Source: Erythrobacter longus
Lineage (GTDB): Bacteria; Pseudomonadota; Alphaproteobacteria; Sphingomonadales; Sphingomonadaceae
Assembly (NCBI RefSeq): GCF_000715015.1
Contig: NZ_JMIW01000004.1
Location: 186,001 to 250,000, forward strand
Direction: 5' to 3'
DNA: 64,000 nt
Positions 27,987 to 37,434 of this stretch are shown here, piece after piece (within the stretch, counting starts at the first letter, position 1; the number at the start of each line of letters is the position of its first letter). A program made the translations under genes and the position numbers. The notes beneath the pieces were generated by a model. The model was not told the DNA's origin, searched no databases, and worked only from the letters and a program-made list of their open reading frames with translations.

Positions 27987-29237
27987 CTATTGGCCTAGCG
28001 CTGCCTTCAAGTCTTGGACCAAATCATCACGCTCCCATGGGAAGCGGTCGCCTTCAGCCTTGCGGCCAAAATGACCATAGGCAGCGCTGATCCGGTAAAT
28101 CGGCTTGTTCAGCCCCAAATGCGTGCGGATAGCGCGCGGGGTCAGGCCGCCAAGCTTCCCGATTGAGAGGATCGCTTTCTCGAGCGTTGCATCAGACACG
28201 CCATCAGCCGCCGTGCCGTGGGTGTCGACGTAAAGCGACAATGGTTCAGACACACCAATCGCATAAGCGATCTGGATCGTGCAGCGCGTGGCAAGCCCGG
28301 CGGCTACCACGTTCTTAGCAAGATAACGTGTAATGTACGCTGCACTGCGATCAACTTTGGTGGGGTCTTTGCCGCTGAACGCGCCGCCACCATGCGGGGC
28401 CGCGCCGCCATATGTGTCGACGATAATCTTGCGGCCAGTAAGGCCCGCATCGCCATCTGGCCCGCCAATGACAAAGCTGCCCGTGGGGTTAATGTGCCAC
28501 TGTGTTTCATCAGAAAGGAAGCCATCGGGCATGACATTGGCAACCACGCGTTTGACGTAGTCTTTAAGCTCTGCCTCTTTCGCGCCCTCGTCATAGCCTT
28601 CTGCATGCTGAGTGCTGACCACAACGGCGGTGCAGGCAACAGGACGGCCATTTTCATAGCGCAGCGTCACCTGGCTTTTTGCGTCAGGTTCCAGAAAAGG
28701 CGCGGCACCAGAGTGGCGGTCCTTGGCCAGTTGCTCGAGGATTTTGTGGCTGTAATCAAGCGTTGCAGGCATGAAATCAGGCGTTTCGTCACAAGCAAAA
28801 CCGAACATGATGCCCTGATCGCCTGCGCCTTCGTCCTTATTTGACCCTTCCGCCCCTGCATCAACGCCTTGCGCGATGTGGGCCGATTGGCCGTGGAGGT
28901 GGTTTTCAAAAGCCAAGGTCTTCCAATGGAAGCCGTCTTGCTCGTACCCAATATCGCGCACCGTGCGGCGGACGGCTTTTTCAATCTCTTCCTTCGCGCC
29001 TGGTGCCCAGCCGCCATTGACCGCCCAATCGTCATTTTTCTCGTCATACATGGGAGCACAACGGATTTCGCCGGACAAGATCACGCGTTGGGTCGTGGTC
29101 ATCGTCTCGCAAGCGACGCGCGCTTCGGGATCTTTGGCCAGCATCAAATCCACGATGGCATCTGAAATCTGGTCAGAAACTTTGTCGGGATGGCCTTCAG
29201 ACACGCTTTCAGACGTGAAAAGATAGTCGCTTCGCAT
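27987..29237 (-). CDS. metK: S-adenosylmethionine synthetase
   Basis: This 416-residue enzyme makes S-adenosylmethionine from methionine and ATP. The start at 29237 ([19 protein letters not shown]) matches the family N-terminus; an upstream extension is rejected. [12 protein letters not shown] and the P-loop-like [16 protein letters not shown] are present. An imperfect palindrome directly upstream of a plausible -35 box suggests regulation by the SAM cycle. Confidence 0.98.
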   Translation of the reverse strand: MRSDYLFTSESVSEGHPDKVSDQISDAIVDLMLAKDPEARVACETMTTTQRVILSGEIRCAPMYDEKNDDWAVNGGWAPGAKEEIEKAVRRTVRDIGYEQDGFHWKTLAFENHLHGQSAHIAQGVDAGAEGSNKDEGAGDQGIMFGFACDETPDFMPATLDYSHKILEQLAKDRHSGAAPFLEPDAKSQVTLRYENGRPVACTAVVVSTQHAEGYDEGAKEAELKDYVKRVVANVMPDGFLSDETQWHINPTGSFVIGGPDGDAGLTGRKIIVDTYGGAAPHGGGAFSGKDPTKVDRSAAYITRYLAKNVVAAGLATRCTIQIAYAIGVSEPLSLYVDTHGTAADGVSDATLEKAILSIGKLGGLTPRAIRTHLGLNKPIYRISAAYGHFGRKAEGDRFPWERDDLVQDLKAALGQ

Positions 29238-29305
29238 GGTATTGAGGGGCCTCCCGAGCCGCTGTTTCAAGCCAGTAATCGACGCGAGAATTCGCGCCCG
29301 TCAAG

Positions 29306-29331
29306 CAGATATAAGGAAACCTTTATGTCTG
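29306..29331. promoter_or_regulatory. Imperfect palindrome upstream of metK (probable operator)
   Basis: ATATAAGGAAACCTTTATGT, flanked by CAG and CTG, is a 26-bp dyad with 9 of 13 positions symmetric. It lies immediately upstream of a minus-strand TTGACG (29304-29299), a candidate -35 box for metK. Position and form resemble operators of ArsR-type SahR/SamR regulators of methionine metabolism in Proteobacteria, but the regulator identity is inferred. Confidence 0.5.
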
Positions 29332-29343
29332 CCTTGTGAAGAC

Positions 29344-31005
29344 CTAGCTGCGTGGTTCTCGCAGTGCAAGCAATCTTGGTAGGCCCAGCCCCAAAAGAGC
29401 GAGCAATCCCGCCCACATCAGAGGGAGTGCATTGCCGAGCTTTGAAAAAAGGGTCGGGGAAGCGGCTTCCGGAATTAAACCGTGGAGCGCGCCTGCCTCG
29501 CCAGAGGGGACGTGCTGAACCACATTGCCGTTCGCATCGATTACCGCGCTGATACCGGTGGTGGTGGAGCGAAGGACCGGGAGCCCCTCTTCGATTGCTC
29601 GCATCCGCGCCTGCGCCAAATGTTGGGGCGGGCCCCAGCTGCCAAACCAGCCGTCGTTGGACGGGTTGAACAGGTAATCGGGCCGGTTGTCCCGGTCGAC
29701 CACCTGGCCCGAGAACACGATCTCATAGCAAATCTGGATGCCCGCTTTGCCGTGCTCACCAAGGTCCAGTGTCTGGGGACCGGGGCCGGGGATGTAAGGG
29801 ATAGTGCCAGACGTAAGCCGCGACAGGCCAATCGCGCCAAGGACCTGTTCCATTGGCAAATATTCACCATAAGGCACCAGATGCGCCTTGGCATAGTGGT
29901 TGGTGATATCGCCTTCGCCATTCATTGCTATGACGGAATTGCGGGCCGAAAGAGCGCGGGGAATGCCGTCGGAGCCCTCTCCGATATTGAGATTGACTAC
30001 ACCGGCAAGCAGTGTCGATTGCGGCCCGATCACCACGCCGATGCGGCGCCTTGCGAAATCAGGATCAGCGCCCGCTGTCATGCGGGTGTAGTAGCGCTGC
30101 GGATAGCCGTCTTCGAGGTAGTCGGGCACCGCGCTTTCAGGCCAAAGCACGAGCCGCGATTGGTCCGCATTTTTGGCGGTGAGGCGAGCAATGCGCTGGA
30201 ACTGTTCCTCGAATTTGGAGCCGTCGTTGAGCTCATCTTGCGGGATGAGAGGCTGCACCAGGGTGTAGTTGATGTCGGTTTCTTCTGCACTTGGCCGAAA
30301 CGTGGTCATAGGCAAAACCACACCACCAAAAACAACGCCAAAAGCAAGAAAGGCTCGGTGTCCACGCGACGGCATCGGAGCAGTTGCGGACCACAACAAC
30401 AGAAGCGCTATCCAGATAACCAACCCTGATAAAGCGTAAGTACCGATCCAAGGAAGCAACCGTGCAAGCCCAGGGGTCTCCCACCCTCCGAGGAGCATCA
30501 GCCCCAAAGGCGGCCAAGGGTATCCCGTGAACACCCAGCTCCTAAGCCATTCGGTTACAATCCAAGCAGCGGCAAGCACTGAACCAAAGGTCCTCACATC
30601 ACCTCGCCTCCCAAGCAAATGCGCCGCCAGCGCAGCCAGCGCGGGATAGACCGCAAGATAAACGCACAAGAGCGGCACTGCGACCCAGCCCAGTATCTCG
30701 GGCATATCTGATTGATAGGTAAAGGCGGTCGCGATCCAATTGTTGGCAAGCGTCAAATGCGCCCAGCCAAAGGTCCAGCCGCGCCACAAAGCGCTTTTCC
30801 AATTCGGACTTGTGCGCAAGTGGGCAATCCACAGCGCAAGCGCTGGCAAGGCCACCCACCAGCCATGAACCGGTGGATATCCAAGAGCAACAATCAACCC
30901 CAGTAAGCCAGAGGTAAGCCCAGGCCAGCGCTGCGCAAATTGCGTCACTCGGCTCCAATAGGAACCAAGCCTACTCTGAGATGTGTTCAGCGCTTGATCC
31001 GCCAT
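29344..31005 (-). CDS. lnt: Apolipoprotein N-acyltransferase
   Basis: This 553-residue inner-membrane enzyme adds the third acyl chain to lipoproteins. An N-terminal bundle of hydrophobic helices (to about residue 230) precedes a periplasmic nitrilase-fold domain. The catalytic triad is recognisable: Glu in VLWPESAVPDYL, Lys in HYAKAHLVPYGEYLP and Cys in GIQICYEIVF. A last transmembrane helix closes the protein. It lies upstream of metK on the same strand. Several predicted lipoproteins in this window would be its substrates. Confidence 0.96.
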   Translation of the reverse strand: MADQALNTSQSRLGSYWSRVTQFAQRWPGLTSGLLGLIVALGYPPVHGWWVALPALALWIAHLRTSPNWKSALWRGWTFGWAHLTLANNWIATAFTYQSDMPEILGWVAVPLLCVYLAVYPALAALAAHLLGRRGDVRTFGSVLAAAWIVTEWLRSWVFTGYPWPPLGLMLLGGWETPGLARLLPWIGTYALSGLVIWIALLLLWSATAPMPSRGHRAFLAFGVVFGGVVLPMTTFRPSAEETDINYTLVQPLIPQDELNDGSKFEEQFQRIARLTAKNADQSRLVLWPESAVPDYLEDGYPQRYYTRMTAGADPDFARRRIGVVIGPQSTLLAGVVNLNIGEGSDGIPRALSARNSVIAMNGEGDITNHYAKAHLVPYGEYLPMEQVLGAIGLSRLTSGTIPYIPGPGPQTLDLGEHGKAGIQICYEIVFSGQVVDRDNRPDYLFNPSNDGWFGSWGPPQHLAQARMRAIEEGLPVLRSTTTGISAVIDANGNVVQHVPSGEAGALHGLIPEAASPTLFSKLGNALPLMWAGLLALLGLGLPRLLALREPRS

Positions 31006-31058
31006 AGTGCCCTGCGCTCTTACCGCTGTTTTTCGCCGTTAGCTGAAGGGCCTCAGGG

Positions 31059-31721
31059 TCAACCAGCGACCTCAAGATCATCGGCATCACCTGATCCTGC
31101 GCCCGCACTGATGGCAGGCGGGAGAACCGCCGCGTCAATTTCTGAGCTGTCGCTGGCGTCTTCGCTTGCCCTCGGCTTGCGCGCACGGCGGCGCGGTTTC
31201 TCATCCGAGCTTTCCTCACGCTTTTCATCACGGGGTTTACGAGCCCGGCGCTTTGGCTTGGCGCTTTCTTCGTCTGAGCCTGATGGTTCGCCATCGGAAC
31301 GCTCATCGCCATCGTTGGCCTGAGCGGCCTCGTCCTGATTATCGCCTTCTTGTGCATCGCGGCGTCCGCGGGGACGGCGATTGTTCCGACGACGGCCATC
31401 GCCATCGTCCTCGTCGCCATCATCGTTATTGCTTGCGCGATCATCGCTGCGCGTATCGCCACGCTTGGCCCGTGCTTCGTCCTGACGCGCCTTGTTATCG
31501 GCGATCACCCGGAAGTAGTGGTCTGCGAACTGGAGATAGTATTCGGCCTGAACCCTGTCGCCATTGTGCTGCGCGTCTTGAGCAAGCTTTTTGTACTTGT
31601 CGAGCAACTGGGGAGCATTGCCCCGCGCGCGGCTGTCAATACGGTTCTGGTTATTGCCGCCGGCTTGGGTGTTGCGGTTACCGCGACCGCGACGGCGATT
31701 GTTATTGCGATTGTTATTCAA
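31059..31721 (-). CDS. DUF4167 domain protein
   Basis: The conserved part is the N-terminal ~80 residues: an Arg/Asn-rich start (NNNRNNNRRRGRGNRN), then APQLLDKYKKLAQDAQHNGD and AEYYLQFADHYFRVI, which is the DUF4167 pattern. The rest is a highly charged, disordered tail with Arg/Lys and Asp/Glu blocks. The start codon is a TTG at 31721 with AGGAAG upstream. The gene follows prfA-prmC as in many alphaproteobacteria. The basic ends suggest RNA or ribosome binding, which is inference only. Confidence 0.85.
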   Translation of the reverse strand: MNNNRNNNRRRGRGNRNTQAGGNNQNRIDSRARGNAPQLLDKYKKLAQDAQHNGDRVQAEYYLQFADHYFRVIADNKARQDEARAKRGDTRSDDRASNNDDGDEDDGDGRRRNNRRPRGRRDAQEGDNQDEAAQANDGDERSDGEPSGSDEESAKPKRRARKPRDEKREESSDEKPRRRARKPRASEDASDSSEIDAAVLPPAISAGAGSGDADDLEVAG

Positions 31722-31998
31722 GGAAAATCTTCCTGTTAACGAGCCTCAGCGTCCTTCAATAGAGTGGCGCCTTTTTGCCCATAGACCTTTCGTCTTTGCG
31801 CCGCACATGCAGCGCGCTCGCACTCTACGTTTCCTGACCTGTGGGTTTGCCCCCGCAAAAGGCCGTTCAACATGGAATTAGGAGCTGGTCCAGCGTTTCG
31901 CGCATATCGCAAAACGGTGTTCCGACTCGATAGCTAGCGAGCCTTATTGCTTTTGCCAAGCCCTGATGATGTTTTCGTCAACCCCGGCGCTTCTTTGA

Positions 31999-32838
31999 TC
32001 AAGTCAACACAAGGCAGCGAGGTCGCCCCGCCAGATCATGGTGCAGCTCCACGCTAAAGCCTTGGTCTTGCGCGATCTGCGTCACGGCCTGGGCTTGTGT
32101 GTAACCGATCTCAAAGATCGCCACCGCATCATCTGTCATCAATGCGCGCAATTGCGGGATCAATATCCGGTAGTCGTCCAATCCCTCAGACCCAGCAAAC
32201 AGGGCGCTGGCAGGCTCGAAATCTCGAACGTCGGGCTCAAGCGATGCTGAGGTTTCCACATAGGGCGGGTTGCACACGATCAGGTCGAATTGGCCCAGGT
32301 CTTTGGCCCAGCCCGGCGTTGTCCAATCCCTGCAATGCAGTTTCCATTCCCAATCATCCATCAGATGCTCGGCAGCATCGAAACCTGTCCCATTGTCGAG
32401 AGCTATTTCAATCGCTTGTTGCGAGGCATCAATGCCCACACCTTGGGCCTTTGGGCGCTCCAACAAAATCGTGAACAAAAGCGCGCCCGAACCTGTCCCC
32501 AAATCGAGAACCCGCTTAGGGTCGGGGCACAGCTCCAAGGCTGTATCGATCAGGACTTCGCTGTCGGGACGAGGGATAAGAGCGCCGGGTTCGACGCTGA
32601 ATTCACGCCCGTAAAATTCCTGTTTGCCGGTAATGTAGGCGACCGGTTCATGCGCCGCTCGCCGTGCAATCAGGGAATCGAATGCGACTGGCGCTGCGTC
32701 CTGCATATGCCGCAAAAGCATGTCCGAACGCGTCACACCCAGCGCATGGGCCATCAGCAATTCTGCATCTAGACGCGCTGTATCACTGGTGGCCTCGAGC
32801 TGCGTGCTGGCTGCCCGAATGGCATCGGCAGTCCTCAT
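31999..32838 (-). CDS. prmC: Release factor glutamine methyltransferase
   Basis: This 279-residue SAM-dependent enzyme methylates the GGQ glutamine of peptide-chain release factors. It has the SAM-binding motif [10 protein letters not shown] (GTGSG at 114-118) and the catalytic NPPY at 190-193. Its ATG overlaps the stop of prfA by 4 bp (ATGA), so enzyme and substrate are translationally coupled. Confidence 0.97.
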   Translation of the reverse strand: MRTADAIRAASTQLEATSDTARLDAELLMAHALGVTRSDMLLRHMQDAAPVAFDSLIARRAAHEPVAYITGKQEFYGREFSVEPGALIPRPDSEVLIDTALELCPDPKRVLDLGTGSGALLFTILLERPKAQGVGIDASQQAIEIALDNGTGFDAAEHLMDDWEWKLHCRDWTTPGWAKDLGQFDLIVCNPPYVETSASLEPDVRDFEPASALFAGSEGLDDYRILIPQLRALMTDDAVAIFEIGYTQAQAVTQIAQDQGFSVELHHDLAGRPRCLVLT

Positions 32839-33902
32839 TCGGCAAGCGTCGCCAAACGCTTGGCCTCGTCCTCTGCGATAAGGGCGCTGACAAGCTCGTC
32901 CAATCCGGTTCCGGCAAGCACCTCTTCGAGTTTGTGCAGCGTCAAACCGATGCGGTGATCGGTAACGCGGCCTTGGGGGAAGTTATAGGTGCGGATGCGC
33001 TCCGAGCGGTCGCCCGATCCAACCATTGCCTTGCGCGCTTCGGCTTCGGCTCCCTGCGCTTCATCGCGTGTCTTTTCATAAAGGCGCGCGCGCAGCACCT
33101 GCATCGCTTTTTCTTTGTTCTTGTGCTGGCTGCGCCCATCCTGACAGGTCACAACAAGGCCGGTCGGCTCGTGGGTGATGCGGATCGCTGAATCAGTGGT
33201 GTTGACGTGCTGGCCACCTGCACCGCTTGCCCGGTAAGTGTCGATTTTGAGATCGCCGGGATCAATCTGCACATCCACTTCATCGGGTTCGGGCAGCACC
33301 GCGACAGTCGCCGCCGAGGTGTGAATGCGCCCGCCGCTTTCGGTGACAGGCACGCGCTGCACCCTGTGGACCCCGCTTTCAAACTTCAATTTGGCGAACA
33401 CGCCTTGCCCGGTGATGTTGGCGACAATTTCCTTAAAGCCGCCAACTTCGGATGCGCTCATGCTGACGGGCTCGACGCGCCAACCCTGCTCGCTCGCAAA
33501 CTTTTCGTACATGCGGAAAAGGTCTCCTGCGAAGAGCGCCGCCTCATCCCCGCCTGTACCGGCGCGAATTTCGAGCATGGCGGGCTTGCTGTCAGCCCGG
33601 TCGCGGGGGAGCAGCGCGATCGCGAGCGCACGCTCTTTGTCCGGCAATGCCTCACGGATGGAGGCAAGCTCTTCCTCAGCCATCGCCTTCATTTCCGGAT
33701 CGGCGAGCATCTCTTCAAGGCCCACCATCTCCTCGCGCATGGCAGTAACTTCAGCAGCGATTTTGGCGACCGGTTCAAGCTCTGCGTAATCGCGCGAGGC
33801 CTGAACGAATTCATCGCCTTCAAGGGTGCCAGACGCCATTCGAGCTTCAAGCTCGGCAAAGCGGTTGGCGATTTGGTCAAGGCGTTGGGCGGGGATAGTC
33901 AT
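32835..33902 (-). CDS. prfA: Peptide chain release factor 1
   Basis: This 355-residue factor ends translation at UAA and UAG. The GGQ catalytic motif is at residues 229-231 in [11 protein letters not shown], and the anticodon-like tripeptide is PVT at 185-187 (PxT class, RF1). The length fits a complete RF1. It is the first gene of the prfA-prmC pair. Confidence 0.98.
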   Translation of the reverse strand: MTIPAQRLDQIANRFAELEARMASGTLEGDEFVQASRDYAELEPVAKIAAEVTAMREEMVGLEEMLADPEMKAMAEEELASIREALPDKERALAIALLPRDRADSKPAMLEIRAGTGGDEAALFAGDLFRMYEKFASEQGWRVEPVSMSASEVGGFKEIVANITGQGVFAKLKFESGVHRVQRVPVTESGGRIHTSAATVAVLPEPDEVDVQIDPGDLKIDTYRASGAGGQHVNTTDSAIRITHEPTGLVVTCQDGRSQHKNKEKAMQVLRARLYEKTRDEAQGAEAEARKAMVGSGDRSERIRTYNFPQGRVTDHRIGLTLHKLEEVLAGTGLDELVSALIAEDEAKRLATLAE

Positions 33903-33920
33903 TGTCTGTGTTCTCTAACT

Positions 33921-34013
33921 CGTCATGCTGAACTTGTTTCAGCATCCATGTCTAGGTGCTCACCGCCGCTGCTTGAAGGTGAGATAGACCCTGAAACAAG
34001 TTCAGGGTGACGA
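33921..34013. repeat. Intergenic inverted-repeat element, sphingomonad type
   Basis: The gap between prfA and hisS contains GTCATGCTGAACTTGTTTCA near the left end and TGAAACAAGTTCAGGGTGAC near the right end, about 50 bp apart. They form an imperfect inverted repeat. Sequences of this form recur between genes in many sphingomonad and related alphaproteobacterial genomes. It may act as a terminator or mRNA end structure. Confidence 0.65.
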
Positions 34014-34019
34014 AAGTGG

Positions 34020-35255
34020 CTAGACCTTGTCCTTGAGAAATTCGCTCAAAGCAGGATCGATTGCATCTCCGGCATAGCCATAATAGCCGCTCTCATTGAC
34101 GCGCAGGATCGCTCGAGGATCCTGTTTGACCGCCTTGTCGTAACGCTTCTTCTTGGAGCCTGATGCAATCATATCGCTGACAAATCCGGCTTTGCGCAAA
34201 TCGCTCAAGAGCTGAGTCGCCTTGGTTAGGCCAGCATCGTCCTCCAACAAAACCATCGCCTCTAGCGGTTCGGGGGATCTCTCCCCCACCAACATCGCCA
34301 GCCGCTCAATTCCAGCTGCCCAGCCAACCGCAGGGGTCGAAGGACCACCAAGGCTTTCCATCAAGCCGTCGTAACGCCCGCCGCCAAGGACGGTCGATTG
34401 CGAGCCCAAGGCATCAGCCGCTGCCGAGCCCTCATCCGGGATGAATTCAAAGGCAGTGTGACGGTAATAATCGAGGCCACGCACAAGGCTTTCCGCCCGC
34501 TTCCATTTGACGCCCGCTGCATCAAGGCCGCGGGTGACGCTCTCGAAGAACGCCAGCGCCTCGTCGGACAGATACGCGTCAATCTTGGGCGCATCAGCCA
34601 CGAAGGCTTGATCGCGCGGGTCTTTGCTGTCGAGGATGCGTAAGGGGTTTTTGTGGAGGCGTTCCTGACTATCCTCGGAAAGCTCGCCCTCAACCGCGCT
34701 AAAATACTCGATCAACCCGGCGCGCCACGCATCGCGGCTTTCCGCATCACCAAGCGTGTTGAGATGCAGTGTCACGCCCTCGATCCCCAGCTCCTTCAGA
34801 AGCTGATCGGCCATGGCGAGAAGCTCGACATCGGCTTGAGGTTCACCTGCGCCCAGAATCTCCGCGTCGATCTGGTGGAACTGGCGATAACGGCCCTTTT
34901 GCGGGCGCTCATAGCGGAACAGGGGCCCGTGGGTCGCAAGCTTCAATGGCGCGTGTTGTTGCCAGCCATTGGTGAGGTATGCGCGCGCGATCCCGGCGGT
35001 AAATTCGGGACGCAAGGTCAGCGATGTCTCGCTGCGGTCCTCAAACGAATACATCTCTTTCGAGACGACATCGGTCGTCTCACCGATCGCGCGGCTGAAA
35101 ACTTCGGTCTTCTCGAACACCGGCATTTCTGCACGGCGAAACCGGTATAATTTGCGCACACGTTCAAACGTCTCGACCACAAAGGCGAAGCTTTCTGCGT
35201 CGGGTCCGAAAATGTCCTGCGTGCCGCGAATGGCTTTTGGCGTGTTCTTGCTCAT
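34020..35255 (-). CDS. hisS: Histidyl-tRNA synthetase
   Basis: This 411-residue class II synthetase charges tRNA-His. The N-terminal [13 protein letters not shown], motif 2 ([21 protein letters not shown]), the histidine-specific [15 protein letters not shown] and motif 3 ([11 protein letters not shown]) are all present. The C-terminal anticodon-binding domain is complete. The length is slightly short but normal for the group. Confidence 0.97.
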   Translation of the reverse strand: MSKNTPKAIRGTQDIFGPDAESFAFVVETFERVRKLYRFRRAEMPVFEKTEVFSRAIGETTDVVSKEMYSFEDRSETSLTLRPEFTAGIARAYLTNGWQQHAPLKLATHGPLFRYERPQKGRYRQFHQIDAEILGAGEPQADVELLAMADQLLKELGIEGVTLHLNTLGDAESRDAWRAGLIEYFSAVEGELSEDSQERLHKNPLRILDSKDPRDQAFVADAPKIDAYLSDEALAFFESVTRGLDAAGVKWKRAESLVRGLDYYRHTAFEFIPDEGSAAADALGSQSTVLGGGRYDGLMESLGGPSTPAVGWAAGIERLAMLVGERSPEPLEAMVLLEDDAGLTKATQLLSDLRKAGFVSDMIASGSKKKRYDKAVKQDPRAILRVNESGYYGYAGDAIDPALSEFLKDKV

Positions 35256-35394
35256 GGTGTCCTGATTTCTTTGGGCTGCGATTACGACTAAGGAAGGGCT
35301 TTCGCAATCCCAAGAAGGCCGCTAGGGGCGCAGCGCAAACCTTTTGGGAGAGGGTTTCGAATTTTAGACCAGACAGGAAAGTCAGGAACCTCAA

Positions 35395-35922
35395 ATGCGT
35401 ATCGACAAGATCCCGACCGGCGACAATCCGCCCGAAAGCCTCAATGTCATCATCGAAGTGCCTACTGGCGGCGAACCGGTCAAATATGAGTTCGACAAGG
35501 AAAGCGGCGCGCTTTTCATCGACCGTATCCTGCACACGCCTATGCGTTACCCTGCCAACTACGGCTTTGTGCCGCACACCTTGTCGCCCGATGGCGACCC
35601 GCTTGATGCGCTCGTGATTGCCCGCTCACCGTTTATTCCAGGCTGCGTTGTAAAAGCGCGCCCGATTGGTGTGCTGAACCTCGAAGATGAGCACGGCGGC
35701 GACGAGAAGCTGATCTGCGTGCCGGTCAACACAACGTTCCCGTATTATTCAGATGTGGGTGAAACCAAGGATTTGCCGTCGATCATCCTGCAACAGATCG
35801 AGCACTTCTTCACCCACTACAAAGATCTTGAGGCTGAAAAATGGGTGCGGATCGGCAAGTGGGGCGATGCTGCAGAAGCGCGCCAGATTGTTCTGGAAGC
35901 AATTGAGCGGGCCAAAGCGTAA
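35395..35922 (+). CDS. ppa: Inorganic pyrophosphatase
   Basis: This 175-residue family I pyrophosphatase hydrolyses PPi to phosphate. Metal-binding aspartates appear in DGDPLDALVIA and in LEDEHGGDEKL; YGFVPHTL and the active-site FIDRIL are also typical. An AGGAA ribosome binding site precedes the ATG. Confidence 0.97.
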   Translation: MRIDKIPTGDNPPESLNVIIEVPTGGEPVKYEFDKESGALFIDRILHTPMRYPANYGFVPHTLSPDGDPLDALVIARSPFIPGCVVKARPIGVLNLEDEHGGDEKLICVPVNTTFPYYSDVGETKDLPSIILQQIEHFFTHYKDLEAEKWVRIGKWGDAAEARQIVLEAIERAKA

Positions 35923-35946
35923 GGCCCACCAATTTAGCAAAGCAGT

Positions 35947-36351
35947 TTAGCTGAGTGCAAAGATCGCTTTGCAAAGCCCGGTCAGGACAAGCGGCAAACC
36001 AATGGCAAGAAGCCATAGCATTACTGTGTCACGGCGAAAGGCACCGGCAAAAGATGGGTCGGTCGCCTCTTCGTCGGACATTCCGGTCCATCGGCGTTCG
36101 AACCAACGACAAGCTGGGATAATGGCCGCAACCAGAACGACGAGAGCAATATAAGGCAAGAGTGATGATGTGCCTTCGCCCAAAGCCTTAACCGTCATGA
36201 AGATTTGCAGGCCGGTGTAGACCAGAAGCGCATAGGCCACATGGTCGCTCATGCCTTTACGCCAATCGCGCAGCATTTCGCCCGATGTGTCTGTGGTGCT
36301 TTCGGTACCTGAGTGGCTACCGGCTCCGTGGCTGTTCATCAGCTCGTTCAT
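35947..36351 (-). CDS. Hypothetical membrane protein
   Basis: This 134-residue protein has a hydrophilic N-terminus (about 1-35) and three hydrophobic segments (near 40-58, 65-84 and 108-130). I do not recognise it. The ATG at 36351 has GGGGAA upstream; a TTG 18 bp further up is less likely. It converges on ppa. Confidence 0.7.
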   Translation of the reverse strand: MNELMNSHGAGSHSGTESTTDTSGEMLRDWRKGMSDHVAYALLVYTGLQIFMTVKALGEGTSSLLPYIALVVLVAAIIPACRWFERRWTGMSDEEATDPSFAGAFRRDTVMLWLLAIGLPLVLTGLCKAIFALS

Positions 36352-36598
36352 GATTGCGTTCCCCAACAAACTCTACTCTCTCGCACGCGATTATCTCAAA
36401 CACAGAGCGATGTTGCAAGCTTGGTAACCAAATTGAAATATTCGCTCTGCGTAGCCGGGAAGCTTGGTCAAAAACTCCCGAGATTACGTAAGGTTACTCT
36501 TGCAGCCGAGTTCAGCCACGGCCGGTTAAGCAAAAATCTTGCCAAAACGTGCCCTCTGACCCTTCCTTCATAAAACAAGGGTGCTACATGGGAATCAT

Positions 36599-37423
36599 AT
36601 GAGCGACACCACGACCATTAATGACGCTGCGAGCGCTCCCGGTGAAGGGCCTGGTGAGGGGCCTGATGCAGGAAAGGCAGACGCCACCGCGCCTATGCCC
36701 GATGGCGGTCTTGAGGTCATTTCCATCGCGAAGAGCTATGACAAGCGCGCGGTCCTGACCGATATTTCGCTAACCGTTGCCAAAGGCGAAGTGCTTGGCC
36801 TGCTTGGCCCCAATGGCGCGGGCAAGACAACCTGCTTTTATTCGATCATGGGTTTGGTGAAGCCTGATTCGGGCCGGATCTTGATGGATGGTGAGGATGT
36901 GACGAACCTGCCGATGTACCGGCGGGCAATCCTTGGCCTTGGATATCTACCCCAGGAAACCAGCATTTTTCGCGGGATGACGGTTGAACAGAACATCAAC
37001 TGTGTCCTTGAAATGGTTGAACCTGACGCATCCACCCGCGCGCAGGAATTGGAGCGGCTGCTCGAAGAATTTGGCCTCACCCGGCTTCGGACGAGCCCTG
37101 CGATGGCGCTTTCAGGTGGTGAGCGTCGGCGCTGCGAGATCGCGCGCGCGCTCGCCGCTAAACCTTCGATCATGCTTCTGGATGAACCATTCGCTGGCAT
37201 CGACCCCCTTTCGATCAGCGATATTCGCGATCTTGTTAAAGACCTCAAACGGCGCGGCATCGGCGTTCTGATTACCGATCACAACGTGCGCGAGACCCTC
37301 GACATCGTGGACCGGGCCTGCATCATCTATGGCGGCCAGGTGCTGTTTGCTGGCACCCCGCAGGCACTCGTCGCGGATGAAAATGTTAAGCGGCTTTACC
37401 TGGGAGAGAGCTTTACGCTCTAA
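36599..37423 (+). CDS. lptB: Lipopolysaccharide export ATPase LptB
   Basis: This 274-residue ABC ATPase powers LPS extraction from the inner membrane with LptFG. Walker A GPNGAGKT is at 70-77, the signature LSGGERRR at 171-178 and Walker B MLLDEP at 192-197. The LptB-typical GYLPQETSIFRGMTV and ITDHNVRETLDIVDR are present. It has an unusual ~35-residue N-terminal extension rich in Gly, Pro and Ala (APGEGPGEGPDAG). rpoN follows after 11 bp, a conserved neighbour pair. Confidence 0.96.
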   Translation: MSDTTTINDAASAPGEGPGEGPDAGKADATAPMPDGGLEVISIAKSYDKRAVLTDISLTVAKGEVLGLLGPNGAGKTTCFYSIMGLVKPDSGRILMDGEDVTNLPMYRRAILGLGYLPQETSIFRGMTVEQNINCVLEMVEPDASTRAQELERLLEEFGLTRLRTSPAMALSGGERRRCEIARALAAKPSIMLLDEPFAGIDPLSISDIRDLVKDLKRRGIGVLITDHNVRETLDIVDRACIIYGGQVLFAGTPQALVADENVKRLYLGESFTL

Positions 37424-37434
37424 CGACCCAGCGT

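Noticed and set aside
29238..29343. SAM riboswitch before metK
   Set aside because: The interval is short and contains a DNA-type palindrome but no recognisable SAM riboswitch core.
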